41,837 bases of DNA from an uncultured Eubacteriales bacterium. Lineage in GTDB: Bacteria > Bacillota > Clostridia > Oscillospirales > Oscillospiraceae. Where the stretch lies: NCBI GenBank assembly GCA_900544295.1, contig UQUO01000017.1, positions 1 through 41,837 on the forward strand, written 5' to 3'. The translations under genes were made by a program, and so were the position numbers. Each line of letters opens with the position of its first letter. Positions within the stretch are counted from its first letter, which is position 1. The notes beneath the pieces are model-generated. The model saw only the letters and a list, made by a program, of their open reading frames with translations. It was not told the DNA's origin and did not search any database. Positions 41,827 through 41,837 of this stretch are shown piece after piece.

Positions 41827-41837
41827 CTGTCTCTTAT
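41827..41837. other. Nextera/Tn5 mosaic-end remnant (right)
   Basis: CTGTCTCTTAT equals the first 11 bases of the reverse-complement mosaic end, mirroring the left end of the window. It is adapter sequence left by library preparation. Confidence 0.9.

Noticed and set aside
1..41837. The window as a transposon or linear plasmid with inverted terminal repeats.
   Set aside because: Both termini carry library adapter, the gene content is chromosomal housekeeping, and no transposase or replication gene is present.

Overview
The window is a 41.8 kb, GC-rich chromosomal contig from an anaerobic, Gram-positive Clostridia-type bacterium. A high-GC gut member of the Oscillospiraceae/Oscillospirales is my best guess. 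The support is: strong Shine-Dalgarno sites, a MurT/GatD pair (amidated peptidoglycan), a BlaI/BlaR1 pair, a GlpP antiterminator, ferredoxin-linked indolepyruvate oxidoreductase, hydrogenase-maturation genes, and many small GC-rich palindromes between genes. No rRNA, tRNA, CRISPR array, integrase or transposase gene was seen. Both ends carry a fragment of the Tn5/Nextera mosaic end next to the same ~140 bp repeat in inverted orientation, so the contig stops inside a dispersed repeat and the outermost bases are not genomic.

Layout. 0.35-3.3 kb (minus): blaI-blaR1-like-membrane protein operon with a double TACA-N2-TGTA operator. 3.5-6.8 kb: a GntR/FadR-type regulator divergent from iorAB. 6.9-10.7 kb (plus): purB-murT-gatD, then a 43-residue gene of unknown function with its own promoter and terminator. 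10.75-12.9 kb (minus): a CapA-like protein and a DegV protein. 13.0-21.8 kb: a catabolic block made of a Zn-dehydrogenase, a TRAP transporter (dctM, dctQ, dctP) and a split transketolase on the minus strand, a FadR-type regulator, and a second split transketolase pair on the plus strand. 22.0-27.8 kb (plus): a glycerol region, glpP-glpK, an AT-richer membrane-bound alpha/beta hydrolase, a sn-glycerol-1-phosphate dehydrogenase and a LOG-family protein. 27.8-33.9 kb (minus): two small membrane proteins, a palindrome-rich insertion next to a possible TetR remnant, and a hypB - AlkZ-like glycosylase - large Fe-S flavoprotein - hypA operon. 34.0-37.2 kb (plus): MoxR ATPase, VWA protein and inorganic pyrophosphatase. 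37.3-37.8 kb: a gene-free, strongly promoted, structured stretch that looks like a non-coding RNA. 37.9-41.2 kb: a ribbon-helix-helix protein followed by clpB.

How the parts work together. The TRAP block probably imports an organic acid or sugar acid, oxidises it with the dehydrogenase and moves two-carbon units with transketolase, under the FadR-type regulator that sits between the two transketolase pairs. The glycerol block probably responds to glycerol-3-phosphate by antitermination: a leader terminator precedes glpP-glpK, and a second leader terminator with the same upstream motif precedes the glycerol-1-phosphate dehydrogenase. The GlpP protein itself appears to lack about 55 residues from its middle.

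The most interesting signals are the unexplained 37.3-37.8 kb RNA, the two matching GlpP-type leaders with the internally deleted GlpP, the RHH-clpB pairing, the hypA/hypB operon with a DNA glycosylase and an Fe-S flavoprotein but no other hyp genes, and the doubled split transketolase.
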